The notes below the pieces were generated by a model. That model was not told the DNA's origin. It did no database searches and saw only the letters and a program-made list of their open reading frames with translations. 64,000 bases of DNA from Rusavskia elegans (taxonomy: Eukaryota; Ascomycota; Lecanoromycetes; Teloschistales; Teloschistaceae). The first letter of the stretch is position 1; the number at the start of each line of letters is the position of its first letter. Position numbers and translations under genes: made by a program. Below, one piece after another: positions 9,874 through 20,777 of the stretch. Location of the stretch: assembly GCA_011316305.1 (NCBI GenBank), contig SAUG01000117.1, forward strand, positions 145,535 through 209,534, in the 5' to 3' direction.

Positions 9874-11663
9874 ATGGACTCCCAATTGAAGTCCAACCCC
9901 ATCACCGATGTCAAAGGCGACACCTCGAGCAGAGACACTTCCAGTTCGCAAGCACACCATCCTGTTGCCGAAAAGGGATTTGGCGCTCACGATCAGAACC
10001 TCGACCAAGCCTATTGGTATGTTCAAAATTCGAACAATGCCGTCGAGGCCACTCCAGCAGAACTGCGGCGACTTCGACGGAAGATTGATTGGTGGATTGT
10101 ACCCATTATGTTCGCCTGTTACACAATGCAATTCATCGACAAGGTGTCCTTGAATGTCGGTATCTCCTCGGGGTCTCCTGATCGTGTCCAATGTTGACGG
10201 AAGTATGTACCAGTACGCTGCTGTCATGGGTCTAAACAAGGAATTGAAGCTCAAAAGCAATGAGTTCTCCAATGCGGCAACCTGGTTTTTCATCGCATAC
10301 CTAATTGCCGAAGTGCCAAATGGTATGTTACGAGGACCCGTCGAGTTTTAAAATTGATGTTCTTCCAGCTATCATCCTTCAACGTGTTCCGGTTGCCAAA
10401 TGGCTTGGAGCGAACGTAGTTTTGTGGGGGATTGCGACTGCCTGCACTGCAGCGGCATACAACTATGCTACTCTGCTAACAGCGAGGATATTTCTTGGTA
10501 TCTTCGAAGCTGCCATCGCACCTTGCCTCATTCTCATCAGCGGTCAATGGTACACCAAATCCGAGCAAGCGCCGAGATTTTGTATCTGGTATGCCGGCCT
10601 CGGTGTGGGTCAGATCATCGGAGGCATCGTGTCCTATGGCTTCCAGCAGGTCAAAAATCCGACTTTCTCGGGTTGGAAGATCATGTTCATCGTCCTCGGA
10701 TTGGTCACTGTCATCGTCGGCTTCGTCACATTCTTTTTGTTGCCAGATACTCCGATGAAAGCGCGCTTCTTGTCCGAGCCGGAAAAAGTCATGCTGTTGA
10801 AGCACGTATCCGTCAACCAGACGGGAATCCGTAATAAGCGCTACAAACTGTCCCAGGCGCTCGAAATCCTCCGGGATATCCAGTTGTGGTTGATGGTTCT
10901 CCTCACAATCCTTGTAAGTCCCCGCTGCTACAATAACATGCCTCGTGCACCCGGTCTGACTTTTGAACAGATTTCGATATCCAGCGGTGTGATTACGACG
11001 TACTCGGCCACGCTCATCCGAAACTTTGGCTACAAGCCGCCAACGGCCGCGCTCTTGAATATGCCTTCAGGCATTGTGTCCATTGCAAGCACATTCATTG
11101 TTGGGTTTGGGATCCGGCACACATCGCATCGTTGGGCGTGGCTCGTTGCTTGCTGCATACCCGGGATACTTGGTGGCGCCTTGATGTCCTTTGCGACTGG
11201 TACGAAGGCAGGCCAGCTTGCCGGAATCTACCTGGTCAATTCCATCACCGCCACGCTGATTGTGATCTACCAATGGACGGGGTCGAATGTTGGCGGGCAA
11301 ACGAAGCGGGTGATCAGTGTGGCTCTGGTATCTGGAAGCTTCAGCGTTGGCAACATCATCGGCCCTCAAACTTTCCAGAATTCTGGCAAGGACCACTCTT
11401 ACCCTAAAGCGCCCATACTAGGTTACTAATGAACGAATACAGATGCACCAGACTATATCCCCGCAAAGATCACAGTCCTCGCAACCCAAGCAGCTGCTGC
11501 ACTGATTGCAGTTGTGCTCTTCGTGTACTACGTCTGGGCCAACAAACGCAAGGGCGCTACACCAGCAGTCGAGGAAAACATCGGCATCCCCGGTCATGAG
11601 GAGGAGCGCATGTGGGAGGACAGGACGGATAAGCAGAACCCGACCTTCTGCTATGTGTATTGA
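9874..11663 (+). CDS. MFS transporter, allantoate permease (Dal5-like, anion:cation symporter) family
   Basis: The five exons are 9874-10155, 10214-10322, 10369-10913, 10971-11385 and 11443-11663, giving 523 aa. A hydrophilic N-terminus of about 75 residues precedes TM1 (WWIVPIMFACYTMQFIDK). Family landmarks follow: FIDK..LN-YAAVMGL, LQR.P.AKWLG, LGIFEAAIAP, the WYTKSEQAPRF loop, and G..S...GNIIGPQTF near the end. Twelve helices fit. These proteins import carboxylate-like nutrients (allantoate, ureidosuccinate, vitamins) across the plasma membrane; the substrate here is unknown. The first donor is GTCGGT, chosen because it restores the conserved LNYAAVMG. The fourth intron is best read as GC-AG (GCAAGG...ACAG). 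Confidence 0.9.
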
Positions 11664-12210
11664 AAATTTAGGTATCTTGTCCTGGCGTTGGTAAGATTGG
11701 GCGGTAGATTCATAGGTCTCTGGAAAGAAGACTGCGGTGAAAAGCTGATGATTTTCTTCGGGGTGCAAGGCTTTACTCAAAGGTGAATTGATCTAGATAT
11801 CCACGAGGGTCAGTTTCTCATTTAGATGCGAGGTAGAACGAGATTAGGTGCTTCTATATATCACTATACTTCTATGCGTTACCCTACCATGCAATTAGGA
11901 GTTTATTGCCCGGTGTATCATATCGTTCGATAGTGTACGTGTACGGGATCCAAAAAACAACTACACCGCAAGATCTAAGCATTCGATAGAACGACATCCC
12001 ACATCGGGGTATCGATCCTCCACACAACGAGCCTCGGTCACATCATCAATCCTACCACCAACTAGCGTGATGCCAGATGTCATAGCGGAGCAGTGGCGGG
12101 CATGCTACAATTCGGTTGAGTAGAAGTGGTGGGAGAGACAAAAAGGTTGCACACTCCATGTCATCCTCTTTACCCATCCCCTCATATTGTTACCCTCCGC
12201 AAGCGCGACG

Positions 12211-13658
12211 ATGAGTACAGCCGCTGATTCCGCGCCAAGCCAGAACGGACTCACCATCCCCAGTGAACCACACATCCTCATCATCGGTGCGGGCATCACC
12301 GGCCTCGTACTTGCACAAGCCTTGAAGAAACATGGCATTGCCTTCACCATCTTCGAGCGAGATGCGCATGTTGCTGCACGCGGCCGCGGCTGGGGATTGA
12401 CCATCCACTGGTCTCTCGACACCTTCCTGTCTTTACTGCCCCAGCACATTATCGACAAGCTCCCCGAAGTCTATGTCGATCCAGAGGCCAGCAAGAGAGG
12501 AGAGAATGGCAACTTCCTCTTCTTCGACCTCCGAAGTGGGGAGACCAGGTGGCAGGTGCCTCCCAACAAACGCATCCGCGTGTCAAGAGAACGGCTAAGG
12601 GCTCTTCTGCTGGAAGGGTTAGATGTCCAGGTGTGTAATTGCTGCTGCTGCTACCTCAAGCCGACCCCTTCCGACAGCATGCTGAGCAAGGCTTGTGCTT
12701 TGTAGTGGTCGAAATCCCTGACCTCCATTTCCACGCCCGACGATCACACGGTGACCGCTTCTTTCACCGACTCCACCTCGGCGACCGGTACCCTTCTCAT
12801 CGGAGCCGATGGCTTGAGATCAAAAGTACGCTCCTCCTTGCTGGCTCATGACCCTCCACGCGCCATCAACCACGTTCTTCCGGTGCGGTTGCTGGGCACA
12901 AGTGTCGTGTACCCCCAGCATCTTGCACTTCAGATGCGCAAGCTCGATCCCTTCTTCTTCCAGGGCGGCGATCCGAAGTCGGATGCCTTTATGTGGTTTT
13001 CTTTTCTCGACACCCCTGCAAATAACACACGGGATGATCCCGACACCTACGAGTGCCAGATCCTCCTGAGCTGGCCTTACAGGGAGGGCTTCAGAGGCAG
13101 GGAAAAGCCCTTGGACCCACCATCTACCAACGAAGAAAGGATAAAGTTGATGAAAGAGTTGGTCGATGGGTGGGCGAACCCCTTCCATGACTGTGTCATG
13201 AACATTCCAGCCGATGCGGAAGTTAAGGCCATTGCATTGGAAGACTTCGTTCCCAAGAAGGCTCTATGGGACAACAAGGGTGGACGGGCCACTCTTATGG
13301 GAGATGCAGCACATGCTATGACAATGTGTAAGTCTTCGCCCTTGCTGAGCATTACAGGAGATGGACGGCATGCTGACAATGTTCACTAGTCAGAGGGGAT
13401 GCCGCCAATCATGGTGTCATCGACATTTCTGTTCTGCTATCAAACATCCTTACCACCATTCCTTCCATCTCAACCGCTTCTGGCACCCAAGCAAAGTCTT
13501 TGAAGCAAGCAATCGACACCTACGAGGCCGAAATGATCCAAAGGACTGCACCTGCCGTTCTGACAAGTCGACGTGCGTGTCTGGATGCCCACGACTATAA
13601 ATGCATCACGGATCAGAGTCCGCTCGTATCTCGAAGGGTGATGATAACAGAGGAGTAA
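12211..13658 (+). CDS. FAD-dependent monooxygenase (PHBH/salicylate hydroxylase type)
   Basis: Three exons, 12211-12630, 12706-13327 and 13390-13658, give 436 aa. The FAD dinucleotide fold is at residues 24-35 (IIGAGITGLVLA), followed by FERDAHVAARGRGWGL. The GADG motif is at about 173-176 and the second FAD/ribityl motif (LMGDAAHAMTMFRGDAANHG) is at about 336-355, spanning the second intron. All three signatures of class A flavoprotein hydroxylases are intact and the length is normal. The reaction is NAD(P)H-dependent hydroxylation of an aromatic or polyketide-like substrate. There is no signal peptide, so it is probably cytosolic. No biosynthetic partner genes adjoin it, so the substrate is open. 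Confidence 0.88.
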
Positions 13659-13699
13659 TAATAAGTATCTGGTTCAGCCACGCGAAACATGAACTCATG

Positions 13700-14149
13700 G
13701 TACCAATCCCTACGCAAACTTTCTATCTCTCATGTTCCGACTCCATACCATCAGACACGGAAATTTCGATGATCCTGTTATCATCATCTCTACTTGCTTT
13801 CCACCTTCGTCCCCCAGATACTGTACAAGACCAAACTTGAAGCATACAGGTAACCAGATTCATCTTCGGTATCACGAGTGCGTTGCAGCAACCGCTCACG
13901 CTTAGATCTCCTATCCAAGGCTTGTCGCAAGCCGAAGAGCTTGGACACATGAGCTTCCCAAGACAAGTACCCGTTGGTCATTGAATGAAAGCATTGGGAA
14001 AGGGGCGCATATGCGCGCATATTGCTCCGACAAGGCATGCGCATAGTAGTTCAATTGCGCACGAGTTTTTAACGGGCCGCCTTTCGTCCTGATGATTCTT
14101 TTTGTTGATCATCTGATTCTGGTTATGATCTCCGCGATTCCTTTCAACA
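13700..14149. other. Intergenic region
   Basis: No gene is visible between the monooxygenase and the secreted-protein gene. Two short overlapping frames on the minus strand have no domain or paralog. Confidence 0.4.
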
Positions 14150-14917
14150 ATGTATTACCCTCTCCTTGCCCATCTCTTATTAATCCTCCTATTTTCCCAC
14201 TTGACAATTCAAACAAATATAGAATACTGGGACAGCCACACCGTCGACCCAACCGAAGCCCACATCCTCCAAAATTTCCGCTTCCTCTCCGGTGGCGAAT
14301 GCTGCGTCCCTGTCGACCTTGCTTTCCCCCAAACAGGCCGTGTAGAGCGCTTCCTCCCCTACAAAATCGTCTTCGAATATTTCTCGAAAGACTTACTTTT
14401 CGTATTCGCCAACGCGAACAACGAGCCCGCTTGTCGAGGTCCGCCGGTGGGGTTTTACCAACAGGATGATCGATCTCGACGGCCGACGGAGCATATGAAG
14501 GACTTTGTCAGGGCACCGAACCAGAGATGGACCGGCGCGCTTTTCTTGCCTCCGCTTGACGCCGGCGATGATAAAAATGTTAATGGAACGTCATCATCTG
14601 CAACTGATGTCGCGAACAGCAACGAAACCGAATCGAGGAATATCCTTACCGCAATGGAACGACCACCAATGGACATCGTCTATCCATGGTCCATCAGCTA
14701 CAAAGGGTTGATGCATTACCAGACTCCGCGAGGTTCCTTGGATTATATCGATATCAATGGGAGGTCACGGATTCGTGGGATTCCCCAATTTGGTAAGATA
14801 TTTCTCAGGTTTTTCTGGTGTTTGGTTGGTTAGATATAGAGTAGTGGCAGGCAGGTGACTGATGATATTTGTGTAGATCCGAGACTCGTGCGGTCATCGA
14901 GGGCGGATGCGCGCTGA
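14150..14917 (+). CDS. Secreted protein of unknown function
   Basis: Two exons, 14150-14792 and 14877-14917, give 227 aa; the join (phase 1) reads IPQF-D-PRLV. Residues 1-20 are a clear hydrophobic signal peptide (PLLAHLLLILLFSHLT). The mature part has a GGECCVPVDLAF motif and one more cysteine (PACRGPPVGFYQ), plus an Asn/Ser-rich loop with NGTSSS and SNETES, which are potential N-glycosylation sites. The DIVYPWSI and YQTPRGSLDYI segments suggest a folded beta-rich domain. I do not recognise the family. An apoplastic or cell-wall role, possibly effector-like, is only an inference. Confidence 0.65.
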
Positions 14918-15728
14918 GGAACTCGGGGACTTGCGCGAACTGTTTCGCGGCCCTAGTGTGGAATTTGATGGGAGGCTTGTTCGAGCTATGTGGACGAGCA
15001 GTTGGCGGTGTAGAGGTATTGTGATATGTTTTGATATCTTCCGTTACAAAGTCATCAGCTGGGATAGCCTTCCTCTGATTTCCCAAGGGATATTCAATCG
15101 GGGTAAGGAACGCAGAGGGACACGCACCCTAGAACATGAACTGATGAGTTCCTGTCAGCTGCATCAGCGCCAACTTGATGAAAAAAGCTATTATGGGCTT
15201 AGCTTGGGTTATACTTCGGCTCCTCGTCAATGAAATTGGCCTCTTAAATGTCACGACGAGACCAGGAACAGATTTCTTATCCACTTGCTGACAGTGGCCT
15301 CTCTGAACTTCCAATTTGTCAGGAGAAGACGGTTCATGCATCAGTCAGCCAGCTAGGATCATATATAAATTCACAGGAATTATATTTTCTCATAGGGATC
15401 GACAGCGCTTGCTTTATTAGGAAGGTATACACCGGGTCATGCTAAGCTCCCTTAGGTAAAGTCACGTGATTCTTGCGGAACCATCGCATGTGCTGAAGAA
15501 CCCAGCCAATGATGGCTTTGATTAGTAAGCGTTCATCCGAAAGAGACTAGGTATGCAGGTCAAATCTTCAGCTCTCAGCACTAAGAATCCTGCTAGGCGG
15601 TTGACCGCTCGCAAGAATTAAAAAGATGTGCTCGCAACAGCAAGATCCGCCAGATATCTTCTAATGTTAAGATGAGACCCCTGTCGTATAGAATTTAAAA
15701 GAAAGGACAAATCGTTGAAGCCCTTGCA

Positions 15729-16572
15729 ATGCCGGCTACATCCTACAACCACGGTCCTTCGAGCCTCCCTCGGAAGCAGACTATCCCGACCGAATTATAT
15801 ATATTGCGCCCTGATCCGACTCCGGATACACTTCTCGACTCCCAATCTAATCATCCCAACACGAATGATCTTTTGTCAGATTATGCGGCAGAACCTCCAA
15901 ACCTCGACCCTAAAACATCCGAACCTTCCACTCGTCGCTCCCCCAAAAGGTACGGAGGTCCAAAGAGATGGTTCAGCATTTTAAAACTCTTTTCCCAAAT
16001 AGCCACAACGCTATTTACCGGCATCATGTTTGGAATCATGGTATACGTTAATCTCAAATTCTACACCACCCGCAACCACATCAAGGCAGGCCGCACCCCC
16101 TGGCCGAAAAGTGGCACCGAGGTCTGGCCCAGTATCATGCTCCTTGCCGCCGCCTGCATCACTCTTTGCAGCTCCACCATCATCCTCTTCAACTACTGCT
16201 ACAACTTTAAGAAGCTGAAGCAGAGCTGGAGACTCACGCCTGTTCTTGTACGCGGTCCATATCGCAAGCTGGATTGTCATTAGCGTGGTATATCGCGTTG
16301 AGAAAGCCTTACATGGAAATAACGACGATCTTTGGGGTTGGAGCTGTTCGACACAGGCGAAAAACATCCAGAAGCTGTTTGACGGTGTGGTGGATTTCCG
16401 CTCGTTATGTGGGGCACAGTCTGGGTCTTGGTATGTCTCCATCATTGAATGCGTGGTGAGAATCATGATCACTATCGTGCTATACGTCATCAACCGGAAA
16501 CAGGGAGGAGAGCAGGATCTGATCGATGGCGTGGACGGGGCTGCGGTAATGCTACTGCAGCATACGCTGTAG
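15729..16572 (+). pseudogene. Four-helix membrane protein with a frameshift
   Basis: The first frame starts at ATG 15729. A disordered ~80-residue N-terminus is followed by TM1 (ATTLFTGIMFGIMVYVNL) and TM2 (SIMLLAAACITLCSSTIILF), ending around KQSWRLT. The protein continues in another frame from about 16240 (LFLYAVHIASWIVISVVYRV = TM3; SIIECVVRIMITIVLYVI = TM4) to the stop at 16570-16572. No splice signals lie at the switch (16234-16246). A single-base indel in ACGCCTGTTC would fuse the halves, so this is either a young pseudogene or an assembly error. The layout (two hairpins and a small DLWGWSC loop) is common among small fungal membrane proteins of unknown function. Confidence 0.6.
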
Positions 16573-16636
16573 TGTTCTATCATCTCAGCATCACCTATCC
16601 TGATCCTTCTCACGGTTGCGGGTCTAAGAGCCTACT

Positions 16637-16712
16637 AAATGCGAGACATAGATGCTTGAAGTTCTCGACAATCCAAATGCGAGGTATAGATGCTCGAAGT
16701 CCTCCACAATCC
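16637..16712. repeat. 38-bp tandem duplication (2 copies)
   Basis: Units AAATGCGAGACATAGATGCT... (16637-16674) and AAATGCGAGGTATAGATGCT... (16675-16712) differ at a few positions. The repeat lies just downstream of the membrane-protein gene. Confidence 0.75.
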
Positions 16713-16719
16713 CAATCTT

Positions 16720-17315
16720 GTAAGCAGCTGCGACTCATGGAGCAAGGGATTTGGTATCCAGGCGAGTATTCATCTATGTCATATTTTACATTTATCAGTC
16801 ACATTAGCTGATCGAAATGTTATTAGAATGACAGACTATACCAGTACTGATCTCTCCTTGAGAACAAAGTATTCGCTGTACTAAGTGCCTCTTCTAACAA
16901 CTTCCTTCTAGCGTTTGCAGTGGCTCGTGGATCTCAATCTTGCTTTTGGGCTACAGGTACTGGCGAAGCCATTACAACCAGACAGCGGCTCTTTTGTTAT
17001 TTCTTCATGACCTTTTTTTTTCTTCTCGTCCCTGGCAGCGGCGCATGTTGCATATTCAGCACCTCAAAATTTGTGCATCAATGCTTGCGGGTTTGACTGT
17101 ACGTACTAACAGGGAACGTCCTTGCAAGCATGTGATCTCTGGCAAACATGGCAACTATTAAGAAAGTCCACCTACATATCAGGGGCGTACTTCTTCACCA
17201 CGAGGTGATTCTTGTGCTGAGTGGACGGGTTAGTTTTACGAGCAGAATCCATCCTACGCGGCCGACACTGTCAGTTTAATCACTGTATCGTCCAGAAGGA
17301 ACGAACCGTATCTAA
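16720..17315. other. Intergenic region without a confident gene
   Basis: Only short frames without motifs are present. An upstream exon of the V-family remnant at 17316 could lie here, but I cannot place it. Confidence 0.35.
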
Positions 17316-17877
17316 AGCCAGGCAGCGCCATCATTCATCCCAAAGGGCACCCAAGACGACCTGGAGATATCGGACGACCTCCTTTACCTCATCTATGGTA
17401 CGCTTAGAGGAGAGTCTCTCAGTTCCGTCATACATTACGAGCGTGCCTATCGAAGCATTAAACAGGCTGTCATTTGGTGCGAGGACAAGCTGGCACTGCC
17501 GCAGTTGAAAAACATTGACGGTTACACCAATATGCTTAGAACTCATCTGATCAGAGACGACATCCAAGAAACTTTATCTGATAGAGAGAATGAAGCTCGA
17601 CAAGGCAACGCCCGATGATCGAGCACAGGAGCGGGGAGAGTATGTTAACAACGAGCTCTGGCTTGTTTGCGAGCGACCAGCCGATATAGTTCATGGGCCT
17701 GCTGATGTCAGTGAGGATGATTTCGCGGCCCGGACTCGTGGGACTTTCAGCTTCCGGGTATTGTACGTCTGTACATCATCGGAAAAGACGCCGGAACGTA
17801 AACACATGGCGCTTTTCCAACCTATTGGGTCTGGTAAGAGTTGCCAAATCAAGGTCATTCCTTGCGTCTTGTGTTGA
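17316..17877 (+). pseudogene. V-family copy, frameshifted
   Basis: The first frame (17316-17618) contains DLLYLIYGTLRGES and ERAYRSIKQAVIWCEDK, matching the family N-terminal motif, and ends at TGA 17616-17618. The second half continues in another frame (17590-17877) with NNELWLVCERP, SFRVLYVCTSSEKTPERKH, matching NEVYLCC...ILYVC of the 4.1-kb copy. The first frame has no ATG downstream of a TAA at 17313-17315, so either a 5' exon is missing or the start is lost. The halves overlap without splice signals. It is probably a pseudogene. Confidence 0.6.
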
Positions 17878-18481
17878 GTTACAGATTTGGAATCGGGAAA
17901 GGGCTCGCTTGGTCATACAAGATTTTACTCTGTGCGGGAGAAGTTTCCAGTCTTTGCAGGACTTTTTCATACTAGGGGACCCCCTGCATCCGCTAGTGGA
18001 GCTATATCATGGACTCTATAGCCGCCTATGTACTTCTCTGAACGTTTGGCTGACACTTAGACATGCGTAAGTACCTCAATGCCACCAAAAACCTGAGGCC
18101 GGAACGGTTGAGGCTGATGCTGGTAGCGGCGTTTCTCGAGAGCCAGGTTATAAGTTGTATCATGTGATCTGACGATACTCTGTGAGAGTATAAGCTTCCA
18201 TCTGCGCTTGGACGTTGTATTTTGTGACACGAAACCGATCAGGTTGTCTGAGTGGATGGTATTGTTTGATCGGCTGTTTACTGCTTGTCAGCAGATGCTT
18301 CAGCGTCAGTCAAGGAACTTGAGTATCTTTGCATGTATGAAAATAAGGGGCAAACAAAGCGAACAAAGTGACAGTTGAGTGCTTTTTATATTGAAAGGTA
18401 AGGAAGCTTGTTTCAATTGAATCTTAAGCTCATGTTACGCACTTAGCTTCATCACAACACCATAGTCAACCAACATCCGAG

Positions 18482-18987
18482 ATGGCGAATAATTTCGTCT
18501 GTCTTGTCTACTACTCCCACAGAGGCCAATATGAAAGAGACTCTCCGCGGCCCGTCGAGAGCGCTTACAGGAGCATGGATCTTACTTTCACTTCGTGCGT
18601 GGCCAAGTTGGGGGTATAGCCCATATCAGACAAGGGCCCCTACTTCAATGAATCGATGAATGTGTGGATCATTACGATGCTGGAGAAAAAACGTGCTGTG
18701 TCGTCGAAAAATGGAAGCTGGACAGCATAATCCCACCCGAGATGGTCCCCGAGACGGAATAGATTCACCCTAGGACTCTTACTGGCAACGAGCTCCACCT
18801 TGTCTGTATGTGACAAGCGAAAACTCTTGACGATGGGGAGCCAGCATATTGGACGTAGGGCTTTAGAGTGCTGAACGTCTGTAAGACCTTCGAGGCCGCG
18901 GAGCGTTTTAGACAGAAGGCGATAGTACCACATCCAAGCACGGGCGGAACTAGCAGCGTCAAGATTGAGACTTATGCCTTGACCTGA
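18482..18987 (+). pseudogene. V-family copy with three in-frame stops
   Basis: ATG 18482 opens MANNFVCLVYYSHRGQYERD, then ESAYRSMD, and ends at TAG 18617-18619. The remaining domain is readable in another frame from about 18655: EKTCCVVEKWKLD (matching ETCYAIERREL), then TGNELHLVCM, DDGEPAYWT, GFRVLNVCKTFEAAER. It is interrupted by TAG 18760, TGA 18811 and TAG 18856. The order of motifs is identical to the 4.1- and 19.6-kb copies. Stops at positions where paralogs have sense codons, plus the frame change, make this a clear pseudogene. The antisense strand is fortuitously open. Confidence 0.75.
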
Positions 18988-19642
18988 TTCGAGTCGATGT
19001 TTGAGATCAAATACAATCTTATCAAAAGGCGTATGTATTTGCTGGGGAGGAGGAAATCGTTGGCAATTGGGAGCATGTTGAGCTTGTGGGATCGTTCGTT
19101 GTTGGATGGTGACTCGGTGTACTAATCGGCAGAGATTAGCAACCATCTACCCTGGATAAGGTGCAATTAACATTCTGAAACTGGGGAGGTCAGATTTTCG
19201 AGGTCTGTGTCATCGATGTTGGATCGTGTAGGTCCACGTTGAGCGCTCTGCTGCGCGTCGTCTATTTTCGTGAAGTCGGACCATTGATAAGGGATTCGTT
19301 GCACGTACGATGGCGAAGACTCCTGAAGAGCAGAGGACTATCCTATTTACAGGGTCTAATAGCAGCAGCGAATCCAGATTATACTTGGTGGTGAGGAAGA
19401 ATATCCGCTTAACCGTTTCCTCAGAACATAAAGTCAGCTGCTAATACTGTGCAGCCAAAGACAACGAAATCAGGTGACGTGGCAAATCGTGCGGCACCTG
19501 AATAGTGCATTTATGTAAGCCCACATTCAGGAGCGTGAATTTCCACCGTTGATCCCAAATCTGACCACCATTCCAATTCTTCTCTCTGTTGACAAAGTCT
19601 TGTCAGCGAATACCCTACCTAGCAAAGATATCAATCATAACG

Positions 19643-20343
19643 ATGACACTCATTATGACAAATCAAATGGGTTCTGCAAAAGCCAAAGCACCAGCTGAGT
19701 CCTCCCTAGGGAAAACCCCCAACATGGCCGCCCAAACCCAGGTCACAACCACCCAGACTGAGGTCACAACCGCCGAAACCGAGGTCACAACCACCGGTGC
19801 TACAATCAAGCCCAAGATCGAATCGGAATCCGTATACCTCGTCTTTTTCACCATCATGGGTGAGACCCCCAAACGCGTCGATCATGTGTACCGCAGCAGC
19901 TACGCCGCCATCGAGTACAGCGGATACAAAATCGGGATCTTCAAACACGCCCACGATCCAGTCTGGCACGTAAAACCCGGTCTCTAGGTTTTCCATGACA
20001 GCCCCCAAACATCGCTGCTGTGTTGTCCAACAACGATCGCTCAACAAGGAAGCCCGCTTTGGGCTAGAAATGGGGCGTATCTGCGGGGAAGAGTAATCCC
20101 GGTGTGGTTTACTTGGTTTGTGCGTTGCAGAGTGGCATCTTTGATGGAGGGCCTGTCTATTGGGGGACTTCGTTTGCGGTGTTGGAGGCTTGTGAGGATA
20201 AGGGGAGGGCGTGGGAGGTGAGGTTTGGGTATGCTGAGGTGTTGGATCCTATGAAGACGGATGGGAGTTTCATGAAGTGGGGGGAGAGCTTGGGGGTTGA
20301 TGTTGTTAAGTGTAGGGTTTATAAGGATGATGATCTGTGGTAG
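19643..20343 (+). pseudogene. V-family copy split over three frames
   Basis: The first frame starts at ATG 19643. It has an unusual Thr/Glu-rich head with three TQTEVTT-like repeats, then ESVYLVFFTIMGETP and HVYRSSYAAIEY, ending at TAG 19985-19987. The next block, MTAPKHRCCVVQQRSLNKEA (from 19995), is the equivalent of CYAIERREL in a second frame. The last block (about 20090-20343), GVVYLVCALQSGIFDGGPVYW and FAVLEACEDKGRAWEV, is in a third frame and ends at TAG. No splice pair fits the first junction (8 nt). The copy is most likely inactivated by two indels; a cryptic intron arrangement is less likely. Confidence 0.6.
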
Positions 20344-20777
20344 AAGGAAGGATCTGACTGGTATGTCTCAAGACCGGGGGAAACCGGATCGGTTTGCTTT
20401 GTCCTGCAATGAGATGATCATGCAGTCATGTGCGCGGAGCGAGGTGACTATAATGCAGCGACATGCTTTTGAGGTACTCGGGATCATGTATCTTAGAGAC
20501 TTTCAAGCAGGACCGGTGGACGGACGGCTACCTGATCACATGTCCGTTCTCTACAGATGGAAGTGTTTGTTTTGGGGTAAAGCACATCTGCTGCATCCAA
20601 TTCCTTGTTTCCTGTCTGTTTCAACTGTTGTACATCTAAAAGGCATAGCTGATAGCATCAGCCATAGAGGCCCCGTGCTTGCTGCATAAAATACATATGA
20701 CCCTCCCTGATTGGAAATTTCCGCTTCGTTCCTCCGCTCCATTAAAGTCCCTTCGATCATCCAATCTTGCATCCGAT

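Noticed and set aside
18640..19146. 168-codon minus-strand frame
   Set aside because: It is antisense to the V-family pseudogene at 18482-18987, whose sense strand aligns with paralogs.
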